64,000 bases of DNA from Rutstroemia sp. NJR-2017a BVV2 (Eukaryota; Ascomycota; Leotiomycetes; Helotiales; Rutstroemiaceae), in assembly GCA_002946415.1 (NCBI GenBank), contig NJPS01000035.1, forward strand, positions 62,001 to 126,000, given 5' to 3'. A program made the translations under genes and the position numbers. Below, in pieces: positions 1-14,054 of the stretch; the stretch's first letter is position 1; each line of letters begins with the position of its first letter. Under the pieces are notes generated by a model. It was given only the letters and a program-made list of their open reading frames with translations, was not told the origin of the DNA and searched no databases.

Positions 1-436
1 ATATCTATATCTATAGTATAGAGATAGAAAAAAGGTATCTATAATTATCAGTATATCTTTGTAAAGAATAATATTATAGAAATAAAGTATCTAGAAATAG
101 ATAGATACTAGAGTAATCAATAATATCTTTAGTAGAACCTTAGATAGAGATTATCTGATATCCTAGTAATCCTAGTAATCCCAGTATTACTAGAATCAAT
201 AAAACTAATAAGATAGTAAAAAATAAAGATCTATATAACTAGATAATTTTCCTTAGTATATAAAGTTTTATATTTAACAACAATTATTATTTGTTTACTT
301 ATTATTATAATTATAATCGATTCTCTATATAACTATTATCAATAATAAATCTATAATAGTACTATTAGTTACTATAACTTCTAGTACTCGAAACTCTAAC
401 TACTTCTATATAACTTAGAAAACAAATATTTATAAT
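1..436 (+). repeat. 5' LTR of element A (left end outside window)
   Basis: Matches 6421-6857 in the same orientation with many C/T and G/A differences. The right end is placed where the match to the 3' LTR stops, after the sequence corresponding to aagtatttgtaat. Confidence 0.8.
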
Positions 437-2329
437 ATTTTGAGTATCTTTATTATTTCATATACCGAATCAATATAACTCTAAATAATATTATAATAAT
501 TAGGTTTATAAGCTAATTACTAACTCTGTTATCTATTATAAATATAATTATATCTCTACTAGACTATAATAACAATATTACTATAGTTTATAATAATACT
601 AACAATAAGGAAAGCGATAGTAATAATAATAAGCTAAAAAAGTTTAAACTCTAGGAAATCTTGAAGATTATATTACTAGATAAATATAGTAGTAATAGAA
701 GAAAATTGGAAATCTTTTTTTTATAATTAGAAATATATTTCAGATTCAATACTAACAAATTCGATATTTGAGATACTAAGAGTTTCTAAACTATTTCTTA
801 TCTAAGAGATAAAATAGTTAAATAGATTAAACTTTTTCTATCCGATTATTTCGAAAATAGTTGTAATCTAATTATAATAATAGTAATTACTATAGTTATA
901 TTTGTAAGTTACAAAGGATTTTATAAAGAGATTAAGTAAGTATTCGGGGATATCGATATTATAAGAACTATAGAATAATAACTCTTTAGTTTATAATAAA
1001 CCGGATCTGTAATCAACTATATAATAGAATTCCGAAAATATAGAAATTAAACTAACTAAGAAATAATAATATTATTTAATTATTATATAAAAGGACTAAA
1101 AAGAAATATCAAACTTGAACTATCTTAGAGAGATCCAATTAATAATATAAATAATCTGATCGAAGAAACTATTTATATCGATAATAGGGATTATAAGTTT
1201 CAAAGAGAAATATACTTTAGTAATATAGATTAATATCCTCAATAATATCAATAGAATAAGAAAAGATCAAGGTTTTCCAAGAAACAATATACTAGAGAAA
1301 AAATTTATAGTAACTCTATATAACTAGATATAATAAACTCAAGAAATAATCTTTTCTAAGATAAACAAAACTATCGACGAAAATAGAAACTTTACTTTGA
1401 ATATAGATTCCTAGGATACTAAGTAAAAGATTATTGAAAGAAGTTTTAAAAGATAAAGTCTAAGTAAACTAATTGGAAAAGAAAGAAATAACTTAAATCT
1501 ATAATAAAATAAGATAGTAACTAGATTATATCTAGATATCAATTAAGTATAATAAGTAATTATCGGACTATCTAAGAAATAGATTATATATAACTGATAT
1601 AGATTACTTATTATAAAGATTCTTATCTAATTTATAAAGTAGATAAAAAGGGAGCAAGTTAGTATCCAAAAAAGTTTAGTAATAAGAAAACTACTATTCA
1701 AAATAAATTTCCAAAGTAGAGAGAAATATAATTTCTAGAAAAAATCAGTTACTATAAAACTAGGTTTTAGAGATAAAAGGAATTTGTAAACTTACTAGAT
1801 AATAACGGATTCTAGAACGATTCTCGGAATATCTAAGGTCAACTAATTATAGGTTACTACTATAAGCTAGAACTAGAAGTTAGTTTTATCAAGGTATAGT
1901 AAGAGACTTGAATTTATAAAGGATTTAGAAAGTTCTAACAATATAATCTACTAAGTAATAAAGAGATTTGGAAGGTTATTTATTAATATAGTTATAAGAA
2001 CTAGCGAAATATATTATTATAGAAATTGATTTAACTATAAAGAGTAGTATTATAGATCTTCAGATACAAAGTATTTACTAAATATATCGATATTCCTATT
2101 AGACGAATTCTTAGAATAAGGATTAGAACGAACCTAAATATAATCTAGAAAGATATAATCGATATTTAGAAGAGGTTCTTTGGTTTTATAAAAGATAGTA
2201 AATCTAAAATTGTAAATCGAAATCAGAAAAGAATTAATCAGAAATAATTTACCGAAAGTATAAATAAGAAACTAACTAGAGAGTTTAGAATTATTTTAGA
2301 GTTAGAATAGATCTTTTACAAAATATATA

Positions 2330-3770
2330 TAAATAGGTATTTACTCTGAGTAATAATAGACTTAGGAGCAATAGAAAATTTTATAGTACTAGAAACTATA
2401 ATATCAGTAAAATTGCAAACTTTCGAGAAACCAGTTCTATATAGATTTTACTTTATCAATAGATAATTAGCTAAAGGAAATAAATTGGTTTAGTACGAAA
2501 TATAAGAATTTGAGATATAGTTAAAATAGTATTCTGAATAGATAAAAATAGATTTGATTTTATTAGGAGGATACCAACTAATTTTGGGAATATTATAGTT
2601 AAAGAACTATAATCTATATATCGATTAGATTGTGATAACTATATAATGCGATAAATATAAATATAAGATAAAATTTATATAGGGTCTTATAAAACTAATA
2701 TCTGGTTAGGAGCTAAAAGTAATATACTTATCGAGATTAGATATCTTAGTTTAGGATCCTCTACTAAAAGATATATTAATATAGTATTAGAAATATATCG
2801 AGATCTTCAAAGAAAGGCTTTATAAAGATATCTTACTAAAGTATAAATTTTAGGATTATAAAATAAAATTGGAAGAAGAAAAAGAACTACTATTTTTACT
2901 AATTATATTACTATTAGAAGAGAAACTTAGAATACTTCAAGAATATATTATAGAAAATTTAATAAAAGGATTTATCAAGAAATCCTATTTACTTATAGAT
3001 ATATTAATTTTCTTTATATCTAAGTTCTATAATACAAAATTAAAACTAGTTATCGATTACCGAAAACTGAATACTATTACTATTAAAGATCGATATATAT
3101 TGCTATTAGCTAGTAAACTATAAGATCGAATCGGGAAAACTAAATATTTTACTAAGTTGGATTAGTATATAGAATTCAATTTAATCCAAATCAAGAAAGG
3201 AGATAAATGGAAAATAGTATTTTATATATAATATAGATACTATAAATATCAAATTATATCTTTCGGGCTTACTAATATATCTATAATATATATATATTTA
3301 ATCAATAATTTATTAAGAAAGTATTTTGATAATTATTATATAGTATATTTAGATAATATCTTAATCTTTATCGAGATCTTTGAAGAATATATCAAGATTA
3401 TATAAGAAATACTATAGATTCTAATAGATATAGATATCTTATTCAAACCTTCGAAATACAAATTCTATATTACTAGAACCGAGTTCTTAGGATATATTAT
3501 TAAGACTTACAAATTCGAAATAAGCTTAGAAAAAGTAAAAGAAGTTTTAGAGTAAATATAATCTACTATAGTTAAAGAAATATAATCATTTTTGGGATTT
3601 GCAAACTTCTATAAGAGATTTATTAAGGATTATTCGAAAATCGTAGTATTACTTATAAAGCTAATTAAGAAGAACTATAAATATAAATAAAGTAATATAG
3701 TGTAAAAGATATTTGAGATCCTCAAATAAGTCTTTATATAGATATTAGTTCTTATTACTTTCGATCTAGA
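2330..3770 (+). pseudogene. Element A protease / reverse transcriptase remnant
   Basis: Reading through stops gives a retropepsin-like tail (a leucine-rich LGI..L..YN block near 2585-2620, the usual spacer between protease and RT) and then the RT N-terminus. The longest open piece is 2869-3123, with VIDYRKLN followed by KDRY, the conserved fingers motif of Ty3/Gypsy RT. Downstream, frames around 3150-3400 give the LDWxxxFxxI-like and YLDN-like blocks. The usual YLDD is read as YLDN, one of many G-to-A changes. It cannot be functional. Confidence 0.75.
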
Positions 3771-4429
3771 ACTATTAATTACTATTAAGATAGATATATC
3801 GGATTATATATTAGATATAGTTCTTAGTTAATCGAATAAAGATAAGAAACTATAGCCAATAGTATATTATTCAAGAAAGCTTTAACTAGCTAAGCTGAAC
3901 TACGAAATTTATAATAAAGAATTTCTAGTAATTATTGATACTTTTAGAAAATAGAAAGTTTATTTCAAAAAATCTAAATATATAATCTAGGTTTATTTAG
4001 ATTATAAGAATTTGATATACTTTATAATAACCAAAGTTCTAAATAGATGATAAATATAATAGATAGAAATACTAGTTATATATAATTTCAAAATACTATA
4101 TATCAAAAGAAACGAAAATACTAGAATCGATATACTTAATAAGAAACCGGAATATCTAGAGAATAAGATATATAAATTGTATATTATATTTCGCTAGGAT
4201 AGAGATTTATTGATATTTAATTTAGTTTAATTAGTTACGATAATATTACTTTGTGATAACTATTTAGAGAAATAAGTATAAGGGTATTATAGAAATAATT
4301 CTATTATAAAACAAATACTAGAATAACTAAGTGAAGGATTTATAATTAAAGATAAAGTTATATACTTCTATAGAAAGATATATATTCTTTCGATCTTAGC
4401 AAAATAATTTACTTAAGAATAATATAAGT

Positions 4430-5580
4430 TTCTGGTTTATAGATATCAAGGAATCACTAAGATATTTATAAGGATTAAAGCAAACTTATATTTTCTGCGA
4501 ATAAGGAAGATAGTTGAAGAAATTATCGGAAACTGTAATATCTATATATAGAATAAGATCTTATAGTATACTTTATATAGCTAGCTTAAAACTCTAGATA
4601 TATCTATTCAGCTATAGAAATCCATTATATAAGACTTTGTAGTTAAACTATTATCTTCAAAGAATCTAATAATAGAAATAATATATAACTCTATCTTAGT
4701 TATAGTAGATCGATTAACAAAGTTTGGATATATAATTCTATATAAAGAAAGTAGTATAGCTGAGGATTTAGTCTATATATTTCTAAAAATAGTAACTAGT
4801 ATATATAGAATACTTACCGAAATCATTTCGGATCGAGATAAATTCTTTATTTCGAAATTTTAGTAGATATTTATAGCTTTACTAGAAATCAAGAGAAAGT
4901 TCTCGATAGTATTTTATTTATAAATAGATAATTAGATGAAATAGTTGAACTAGATTATAGAACAATACTTAAGATATTATATCAATTATAGATAAGATAA
5001 TTAAGTAGAACTATTACTATTTATATAGTTTGTATATAATACTATTAAAGCAATAATAACAAATATAATATTAGTATATATTAATTTTGGATTTGAGTTG
5101 AAAATATATAATATACAGTTACCAGATATAACAAAATCAGATATAGAGATAATAAAAGTAAAGGATCTTAAGAATCTATATAAATAATTGTTACTTGATA
5201 TTAAGTTTATTATATAACAAACAATATATTACTATAACCAGAAATATAGTATAGAACCAATATTTAAGAAAAGAGATAAGATTTATTTCTTTAGATGAAA
5301 TATCAATATGAAAAGACTAAGTAATAAACTAGATTACAAAAAATTAGGATTCTTCAAGATCAGTAAAATAGTTGGATCAGTCAATTACTATTTAGAATTA
5401 CCACGAATAATAAATATATACTTGATATTTTATATTTCACTTTTTGAATTAGTACTACTAAGAATATCAAATATATCTTATACCGAAATTGAACTAGTTA
5501 ACCCAAATACTGAATACAAAGTTGAAGAGATACTAAATCAAAAATATATTAGAAGAAAGTTTTATTATTTGATCAAATAA
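4430..5580 (+). pseudogene. Element A integrase and chromodomain remnant
   Basis: The region after RNase H keeps the order of a Gypsy integrase: a zinc-binding-like block near 4450-4560 and a catalytic core near 4630-4960 with VDRLTKF-like and SDRDKFF-like strings once stops are ignored. The open frame at 5308-5580 reads LGFFKISKIVGSVNYYLELP and then YKVEEILNQKY..RKFYYLIK, the integrase C-terminal barrel followed by a chromodomain. The chromodomain places the element among chromoviruses, which target heterochromatin. Inactive through RIP-type stops. Confidence 0.75.
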
Positions 5581-6308
5581 GAAGAGTATTTATATTTGGA
5601 AAATATATAGAAACTAATTAAGAACCTGAACTATCTATAAGATTTGGAGAAATTCTATCTAAGGAATCTTCAGTTTCCAATTAAGTAGTTAATTCAGAAT
5701 TATTTATCAGAGAGAGCTCAAAGATTGAAAAATCGATCTCGAAAGAATTAGATACCTAAAAAGCTTATTTAGTTTATTTAGTCTATTTCCTTTTCGATCT
5801 CTCCTTCTCCTCAAATTCCTCTAATATATTAATTGTATATAGATTATATTATAATATTTTTCCAGCTTTTTCCTTCAAAACCTTTTACTATTTTCTTAAA
5901 TATATATAATATATAAAAGCTTCTTATTTCTATTAAGTAGTTATTTCTTCTTTAGTTTTAAGTCGAGTTTCTTCTTGATAAATACTTTCCTATAAAGATA
6001 CCGAATTACTATATATATTATAAGAAGATCTCTTAGTACTTTTTGTATATTTTCTATACTAGTCGGAATTAGAAAAAATATAATACTCGAGATTCTTCGA
6101 TATATAATAAAAGTACTTTATAAATATTATTTTTTCTTTCTTTTTGGAACGAAGATATATATTATAATAACTTTTTATAGATTTGGAAATATACTTAGAT
6201 ATAATAAAGAAAAGAAGGAAAATAAGATATTTATTATAAGTCCAAATAGGTACTCTATACTATTATAATAAGTATCAAGGCGATATTAGATTAGAAAGGA
6301 GATAGTAT

Positions 6309-6857
6309 TATAATATATCTAAATAGGAGTCTGAGGACTTTAGACTTAGAGGATAGCTAACTACTGATCAATAAGGTCGAACCATTATATAGAGATTATA
6401 TAATAAAGTAAAATTTAGATATCTATATTTATAATATAAAGATAGGAAAAAGATATCTACAATTATTAGTATATCTTTATAAGGAATAGTATTATAGAAA
6501 TAAGATACCTAGAAATAGATAAATATTAGAGTAATCAATAGTACCTTTAGTAGAATTTCAGATAGGGATTATCTGATATCCTAATAGTCCTAGTAGTCCC
6601 AATACTATTGAGACCAATAGGATTAATAGGATAGTAAAAAACGAAAATCTATATAACTAGATAGTTTTCCTTAGTATATAAAGCTTCGTACTTAATAATA
6701 ATTACTACTTATTTATCTACTATTATAATTATGATCGATTCTCTATATAACTGTTATCAATAATAAACCTATAATAGTACTATTAGTTGCTACAACCTCT
6801 AGTATTCGAGATTCTAACTACTTCTATATAACTCAGAAGATAAGTATTTGTAATATA
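6309..6857 (+). repeat. 3' LTR of element A
   Basis: About 549 bp. It aligns with 1-436 in direct orientation and with 20703-21253 in reverse orientation. Left boundary taken at tataatatatct (a RIPed TG start) and right boundary after aagtatttgtaatata. The reversed copy, which begins tgttattacaaata, supports a TG...CA terminus. Confidence 0.75.
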
Positions 6858-7642
6858 TTTATAGGATAATCTAGTTTTCTTGATAGTTACTATATCAGGA
6901 GATATTGTATATCTAGTTATATATAGTTACTTATATCGAAATCAATAGATCTTCGATATATATTAGCTACTTTAAATATATAATCTTATATTCTCTATAT
7001 AGTAGAGCAGATATATTTAAGTACTTTATAGTTATAGTAGATATATATATAAATATTATCTATATTGAGATTATCAATTATAGAGTAGTTGGCTTACTAG
7101 CTCTAAGGGACTCTAAAAGTATATCTATAGAATACTTCGAATGGTGGGAGGTCTCCGAATAACGAATATAAAAATATCAACTAGGTATAGTCTATTATAA
7201 GAAGGTATTTAAACTAGTTATTTTGATAGTAGTTAATAAAGGATCTTAAGTACTTTTGTAGATACCGATTATAAATCTCAGTTTGGTTATCTATCTATAG
7301 ATAATCTATAATCGATAGTTTCAATTTAGTATCTAGAATACTATTAAACTCTTTCCAGAACAAAGAAATAAACTAGAGATTATAATTTAATAGTATAGTG
7401 GTTGGTAGACTATAGTACCGATAAATATATATCAAATATAGTTTAGCCTATTTATATATATCGATCATCTTATAGTAGAAGATAGTAATAACTTACTTAT
7501 TTAAATAATCGATAATAACTAATATATTATCGAATCTATATTTATCTTTATTGAAATTATAGTAATCTATAGTAATATATTCCTAAATATATATAGGGAT
7601 TAGTAAGGGATATAGTAAACTAAATATCTTATTTCTTGGTAC

Positions 7643-7825
7643 TGTGATAATATATCTCGAAAGAATCGAATATACCTTAGAATTAAGAACTAAAGAACTA
7701 AGAGAGTTTTAGAGCTCGAGGAGCCTATATATAAGAAGGGGTTATATATGAATCACGTGCCTAGCTAACTCCATCGGGTCTAGCCTAATACAGACTAACT
7801 AATCACTTTCGTATAGGTTGTTATA
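7643..7825 (-). repeat. Element B 3' LTR (minus-strand sense)
   Basis: 183 bp, same length as 13867-14049 and nearly identical. Preceded by the target duplicate GGTAC. Its right end reads ggttgttata where the partner has ggttgttaca. Confidence 0.93.
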
Positions 7826-8059
7826 CCACTCCCTTCTTCAACAAAGTATACCCTTATACCTTCTTATAGTTGTATCTACTAGTTCTATTAGTTAATAAAT
7901 CATATATCTTGCAGCTTGAAATCATCATTGTAGCCTGTAAGTACAGCTAAATGAATATAAGAAGTGAAGTTAAATGAGTATTGAGAGGAAGCACTTCTTT
8001 TGTGCCGGCGTTATAGGCTGGTTACCTTCAAGGTAATCGTAGTTCTCTTCTTCTTCTTG

Positions 8060-9406
8060 GTATAAGTATAGCCATTCAGGAAGGAGTGCAGGTGGACTAG
8101 GCAATATAGGGTTCTCTATATGGAAGTCGTACAAGAGCAGTAATAAGGTCTTTAGATCGGATACCGAGTACCAGGTCAGATCGACGTCGTAGTTTTGCTA
8201 TTGGATACGATATACCAATGATTTGTGTAGAAGCTTATATACCAGGATCTGCTCTATAATATACTCGTCGGTACCGGTAATATTGATTAGCAGTAGGGGC
8301 TTATTATACTATATAGGCAAGGGGTTATCGGCTGCTTTGTATAGCTTCTCAGCAGGGAACATATTGTAGATCTGTATAGTATCAGGGAGCTCTAGTTGGT
8401 AGGAATGACCGATCTTCTCAAGTACTTTAAAGCGACTACCTATAGGGTAATCGAGCTTCTTGGACGGGTGTTGAGTTGGTAAGTATCGTATATCCAACTA
8501 GATATAGTTGCCTATATCGAAGTCTATAGGTCTCCTATACTTGTTTGCGGACTCTGCTATGTGTGCTTGAGCCTTTTGGATTGATTTGCGGGTGTATTCC
8601 AGTACTTTGCGATTCCTACGAACGTAAGTACGTACTTCCTACAGGTTGAGGTTGTCTGTAGCAGGCCGTGGTTCAGTTTTCCAGTCCTATAAGGTTCTAG
8701 GAGCATATCCGTAGAGTACCTCAAAGGGCGGTAGGTCTCCAAGCGATGTATACAGTAGTGTTAATTGAGTGTAATCCATCATAAGCAAGAGCTCGGACCA
8801 GTTATCTTGGTAGTAGCTGATAAAGGGTCTTAGTCTCTGCTGCAGGTACTGATTGTAAATCTCGGTTTAGCCGTCAGTTTGCGGGTGATCTGTAGTCGAG
8901 AGCTTGACCTTAGTACCTAGGATATCATTGAACTTCTGCCAGAAACAGGAGACGAATTGCGGTTCTCTATCCGAAAGTATAGTGGTTAGAGCTCTATAGT
9001 ACTGGTAAACATATATTAGGTAGAGTTTTGCTTGTTCTTGTACTGTAATCGACTTATAGTATGGAATTGTAATTGCCTGCTTGCTTAGTCGATCGATAAT
9101 TACCAGAATATTGTCGTACCCGTATTTATCCTTGTTGAAGCTACAATAATCCATTATAATATGCTCCTATATATATATCGGAATAGGCAAGGGGTGTAAC
9201 AGACCAGGGATCTTATCTCTTGGAACAGAGCTACGGCGACAGGTATAACAGTTGTGTATGTAGTTAGTGATATCTGTAGAGATGCCGTGCCAGTAGTACT
9301 GGTCTGAGAGCAATAGGAAGGTTTTCTTAATGCCTGGATAAGCTATCGATACTATGTTATATACTTCTCGAATAAGCAATATACGGAGGTTGTCTGTATC
9401 GGGCAC
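8060..9406 (-). pseudogene. Element B integrase and chromodomain
   Basis: Minus-strand pieces in order. 9406-9167 is the integrase zinc-binding domain, ending in a YWHG...NCYTCRR block; the zinc-ligand positions of the HHCC motif partly read Tyr, as CAC-to-TAC changes would give. 9154-8867 is the catalytic core, with MDY, VIIDRLSKQA, SDREPQF and HPQTDG matching the family's D-D-E strings. 8742-8557 is the core's C-terminal part. 8497-8309 is the C-terminal barrel, with SRFKVLEKIGHSYQLELP. Near 8060-8260 a chromodomain-like tail reads EYIIEQIL and YRIQ(W)QNYDVDLTWYSVSDL. Interspersed stops break the frame. Confidence 0.85.
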
Positions 9407-10439
9407 AATTAGTCGTCTATGGTAGAGCAGTAGTCCATTTCTTAATTCAAGAGTCGAATCACTTTTGAGTACTTGGAGGTATAGTAGCTACAAACTTTTC
9501 TGATTGCGGTTAGCTTGTAGAATATATATGATGAGATCCCAGGAGTTTGATATAGTATTCAACTCGAGCGAGCTAATATCCTTATAGTCGAAATGGGCTC
9601 GAATATATGAAGCCAGGATCTCGAGGGCGATCTGTATATCTTTAAGCAGCTATTGATTATAATGCTCTTTTTTTGTCCTATTCTGAGAGTCGAGTTCATC
9701 AACTTTATATATCAGTATATCCGCTAAGGGGTTCTCCTTGCTAAAGCGGTATATAATCAGGAAGTAGTAATCTGCTAGTAGTTCTACCTATCGAGCTTAC
9801 CTTGTATTAAGAGTTTTAGTTGTTATGAAGTATTCCAATGCTTTATGGTCAGTAAATACTCAGATCTGATAGAGAGTACTGGTAAGCTTGGTATACTAGT
9901 ATACGAACGATTTAACAATTGTAAGTATTTCTTTATCGTATACCTCGTAGTTGAGCTCTATAGCCTGTATAGTCTTGGAGTAGAAAGCGATAGGTAACCA
10001 GTCATTTCCATACTTCTGTGAGAGTATACTTGCTACTATACTATCTGATATATCGGTCTCGAGTATATAGAGGAGGTTGTGGTCGTAGTGCTATAGTAGG
10101 GGTACAGTTGTTAAGGTCTCCTTAAGTATATTGAATACTTACTGGTAGATTATATCGAAGTCGAAGTATATTCCAGTCTTGGTCAAATTGATCAAGGGTT
10201 TGGCAATTACTCCAAAGTCGCGAATAAAGTATCTGTAGAAGTTGTAGAAGCCTAAGAAGAACTAAATACCTTTAACTATAGTAGGGTATTACTATTGTTG
10301 TATAATAGATACTTTCTCTGGGTCCACCTTGATGCTATTAGTTGAGATTATGAAGTCTAAGTATTTGGTATATTTTATATCAAATTCGTATTTCTTAATA
10401 TCGGCTTAGAGGCCGGTATCTTCAAGTTGTTGTAGGACT

Positions 10440-10957
10440 AGATATATTTATATAATATACTCAAGCTCGTTCTTAGAGTAAATGAAGATATTATCGAGGT
10501 AAGTAGTATAGAATATATCCAGGTAGTCAAACAGAATATTATTTATATAACGCTAGTAGGTTACAGGGCTATTAGTCAGTCTAAAAGGTATAACTTTATA
10601 TTTGTAGGTTCTGTAATATGTCCGAAAAGTAGTATACTCTTCAGAAGCAGGATCTATATAGATACGATAGAAGGCTTGTTGGATATCGAGCTTAGTGAAT
10701 ACTTTAGCCTTAGCTAGTTGTACGAGGGTTTCGTTAATCAAGGGTAAGGGATAGCGATCTTTGTAGATGAGAGTATTAAGGGTACGAAAATCGATACAAA
10801 AGTATAAACTACTATTAGGCTTCTTCATAAATAAGATAGAGGTAGCGAAGGGTACTTGACTAGGCTTAATGAAGTCTTTGGATAGGTTATCAGTCAAATA
10901 TTCCTTTACTGTTTCGAGCTCCTCAACCAATATCTTATAGAGTAGATTGTATTTCAA
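10440..10957 (-). pseudogene. Element B reverse transcriptase
   Basis: The open piece 10957-10553 reads LSKDFIKPSQVPFATSILF, then FCIDFRTLNTLIYKDRYPLP, then KLDIQQAFYRI and FRLTNSP. These are the fingers and palm motifs of Ty3/Gypsy RT. The catalytic YxDD box downstream, near 10490, reads YLDN in place of YLDD. Protease and linker lie upstream in the element (to about 12200) and RNase H downstream (about 9780-10300). Confidence 0.9.
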
Positions 10958-11440
10958 TATATTTGTATTATTGTCTTCAAGCTCGATCTTATAATTGTAT
11001 TATCGGTGCGGGAGCAGCAGGTCGGATTCTCTCTTGGAGAATATATAAGTATAGTCTATATACTTATCTGGGATCGATGGCTCGATCTCAGTACTTATCG
11101 ATAGGATCGATTGTAGTATGGTATATCGATTTGTGGACTTAAGCAGTTGAGCAATAAGATTATCTATTTACGAATATTGGTTATTCTGAGCTCGCTACTG
11201 GTCGATTAGAGAGTCAATCTCCTGAAGGGTAACTGAGAAGAGTTCATAGTTGCTATACTTCTTGTAGATCAGGTTCAAGACTGTACTGCTAATACTCTTG
11301 ATCTTTACAGCTACAGGCTTTCGCTTTGCTTGAGGCTTCTAGAGAGGTTTGGGTGTTCTCTTAGGGGTAGGCGGAGGTGGATTATTTTTTCTCTTCAGTT
11401 CCTTCTCTATAGTCTTGATCTCTTTAGTTTGGGTATTCTG

Positions 11441-13749
11441 CTAAGATGATCTATTGACAATATAGATGGTATCTAGCTTGTTGATTTGTACGACTGAGTT
11501 TATTGTTTCACCCTTTAGGGTCTTCTTCAAGATTGCGATCTTATAGGCTGGTATGCTCGAGCTTAGAGCAGGGTTTAATCTGCCGGGCAGGGCAAAATAT
11601 ATCAGTGGTGCTATAGACAGGGAGTTTGAGTTATCCAATAATAAGAGGTTTAAGTCGGTTGGTTGCTTCTTCTACCAGTAGTTATCCAGTTGTCGATCTC
11701 TATGCTCTATATCGGCTTGATAATAGCGATTAACTATATAGGCTTGATCTCCTTGGAGTTGTATAGGGATATTGCGAGTATAAGTAGTAGTCCGGGGGAT
11801 ATCCTTTGGCCAGTATAGTCTTCTCTTGGTACAGTCGACAAGAATACGGTTCTCTGCTAGCTAGTGGCGACCTAGGATTACTGAGTGTAAGCCCAAGTAG
11901 GTAATTAAAAAGGAGGTAAACGATTGGATATAGTTATCAACTATAAGATTAAGCAAAGTATAATACGTAATTTTGGGGTCTTTAATGCTGTTGTAGCCTT
12001 TGACCTACAAGGGTGTTTTTAATAAATGTAGGATCGGTTTAAAGAAAGGTGATAAGTATTTAAGGAAAGTGGTATCGATGAATGCGAAGCTATTTGCTTC
12101 TGAGTCTATGAGAGCTCTGGTTGGGAAGGAGAGTCCATTTTTTGCTAAGGTACAGAACGTTATTATATACTCTCCGCCTATTAGTTTAGTTAGGTCCAAA
12201 TATCTTATATCTCTTAGTCTGCCTAGAAAGAAGTCTTTTACTAGGCAGTGCCTTTTGCTCGATCTATTTCTTCATAAATAGCCTGAGCTACAGCCTCTAC
12301 CTGTACGACAGGATCTTGATCCTCAGGGGTATCCGAGAGAGCTTCTTCTTCGTTACTTTCTTCCCAATATTCCACTGTATTGACGGTATAGGGGGTTTGA
12401 GATCTAGCCCGATCTATGTTCGTATAGAAGGGGTTAGTACCCTTATTAGCAGCCGGTAGCTGTATATAGGTAGTACGGTCAAGTGTGAAGTAACGAGGGG
12501 TTTGGGGCGGTAATGAGGTACTTGTACGAGTGTATGCCGGGTTGATTATAGCAGGAATAGGCTTTGCTTACTGTGCGAGTTCTTGCTTACTGTTTGAGTA
12601 AGTAGTACTTTACCTCTTTTGAAAAGTACCTTTATCGTAAGAGCGGTAGGTCGTGTTGATAATCTTGATACCAGCTTCAGTTATATCGATATAGTGGTAT
12701 AATCGAATATCTTTGTTTAGGGAGCGACTGTTCAGAAGGGCTATAGAGTATATACGTCTATAGAATGGGGTAACTTTGGTAGCTAAGTTATCCTGTAGGT
12801 CCTCTGTATTAGTCTTTCGTGCTAGTGATGCAAGGAGGCAAAATTCTCTGTAGAACTCCTTGAATAGTGTTCCTTCTTGTATACGTAAAACTCTAAACTG
12901 ATCCCTAGTATGTTCATACTCTGTAGAATCAGTTAAGAAGTCTACGATCTATATAACGATCTCTTCGGTACTGAGATGTAGCGACTACTGGAGGTAAAGG
13001 CCTTCTATATAGTCTAAAGCGGTGCCTTCCAATTAGTCCAGTATATACTAGTGTTTGAGTCCCTGCGAACTCAAAGTTTCGGTATATACTTCTAGGCGAT
13101 CAGTGATAATAGCTTGCTATAAGGATGCTCTGAACTGTTAGTTATTGCTTAGCTTATTAGTTATATTGGTAACCTTGGGCAGGTAGCTCTGTGACCTTGA
13201 TCCTATGGATTCTACAGTCGAGAAACGTTACAGTAGCTGACTGGCCTGTTGCGGATTGCTGCAGGCTGCTTGCAGGTTATTTGCGGTTGTATGATCGAAC
13301 TGTACTTGTGAGGGCTGTAGGTATGCCTGTATTGCTTCCTGCTCAATAGACTATTGTATTTGGGTACTCTGAAGCTATCTCTCGAGATTGGCGATCTGTT
13401 CTCTTATTTGCCTGAAGAGCTCTTGATTATCTTAAGTTGGAGGCTTGGAGGTAAGGGGGTCGGTAGCCTTATCGTAACCGAAGTGCACTGGCAACTTGCC
13501 TAGTGCTCTTGATCTTTGGGAGATATTGGTAAAGAGAGGTATTGCTAATAAGGCGAATTGTTCTCTTCTTTGAGTCTCCGAATTATCAGATGCAGAGCTA
13601 TATACTCTTGATTCTTCTGGTGAGAGGTCGAAAGGTACTTTGCCTTGTTTGGCTAGGTGAGGGGGAGGTATTCGGTGTATAGTGAGATGGTAGAGGGGAT
13701 TCGTAAATAATTTTAAATAATAAAGGGTACCCTGTGTCGAGCTTCGCAC
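11441..13749 (-). pseudogene. Element B gag and protease region
   Basis: The 13749-13432 piece is the likely gag start, with a Ser/Thr-rich N-terminus and no recognisable motif. From about 13400 to 12300 the frame is broken but keeps a gag-like composition. The 12199-12005 piece reads FPTRALIDSEANSFAFID, the retropepsin active site in which the normal D-S/T-G is now DSE (Gly-to-Glu, a G-to-A change). 11638-11441 belongs to the protease/RT linker. Assignment rests on order within the element and the protease motif. Confidence 0.7.
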
Positions 13750-13866
13750 TCGGAATTGGGTTTTCTTTTACTACTCTGGATCGATATTCCGGTAAGGAGG
13801 TAAATAAGACTGATATTATTAGAGGCTGTCAGGTATAGCCGGCGTGGTTAGATGAGTTCTTAATAA

Positions 13867-14049
13867 TATGATAATATATCTCGAAAGAATCGAATATACC
13901 TTAGAATTAAGAACTAAAGAACTAAGAAAGCTTTAGAGCTCGAGGAGCCTATATACAAGAAGGGGTTATATATGAATCATATGCCTAGCTAACTCCATCG
14001 GGCCTAGCCTAATATAGACTAACTAATCACTTTCGTATAGGTTGTTACA
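13867..14049 (-). repeat. Element B 5' LTR (minus-strand sense)
   Basis: 183 bp, partner of 7643-7825. Followed directly by GGTAC, the target-site duplicate. Left end reads tatgataat for tgtgataat. Confidence 0.93.
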
Positions 14050-14054
14050 GGTAC

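Larger units (their letters stand above)
1..6857 (+). mobile_element. Element A: RIP-degraded Gypsy (chromovirus-type) LTR retrotransposon
   Basis: A full-length but dead LTR retrotransposon on the plus strand; its 5' LTR is cut by the window edge. The window start aligns with about 6421 inside the 3' LTR (shared landmarks such as tatctgatatcctaatag and the caataataaaycta block), so roughly 110 bp of the 5' LTR lie outside. The internal part runs gag, protease, reverse transcriptase, RNase H, integrase, chromodomain. Almost every frame is broken by TAA/TAG stops and the DNA is very AT-rich, as expected after RIP. Recognisable remnants are an RT block with VIDYRKLN and KDRY, and a C-terminal chromodomain with YKVEEIL. 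The family is well known; the exact ends are inferred. Confidence 0.9.
7643..14049 (-). mobile_element. Element B: younger Gypsy/chromovirus LTR retrotransposon nested in element C
   Basis: 6,407 bp with two 183-bp LTRs (7643-7825 and 13867-14049). It is flanked by a perfect 5-bp target duplication GGTAC (7638-7642 and 14050-14054). LTR ends read TGTGATAAT...GGTTGTTACA, each copy carrying one RIP-like change at one end. The coding strand is minus, in the order gag, protease, RT, RNase H, integrase, chromodomain. Composition is much nearer normal than A or C, but frames still carry scattered TAG/TAA stops and His-to-Tyr or Asp-to-Asn changes, so it is probably immobile. Removing it rejoins element C. 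Confidence 0.95.
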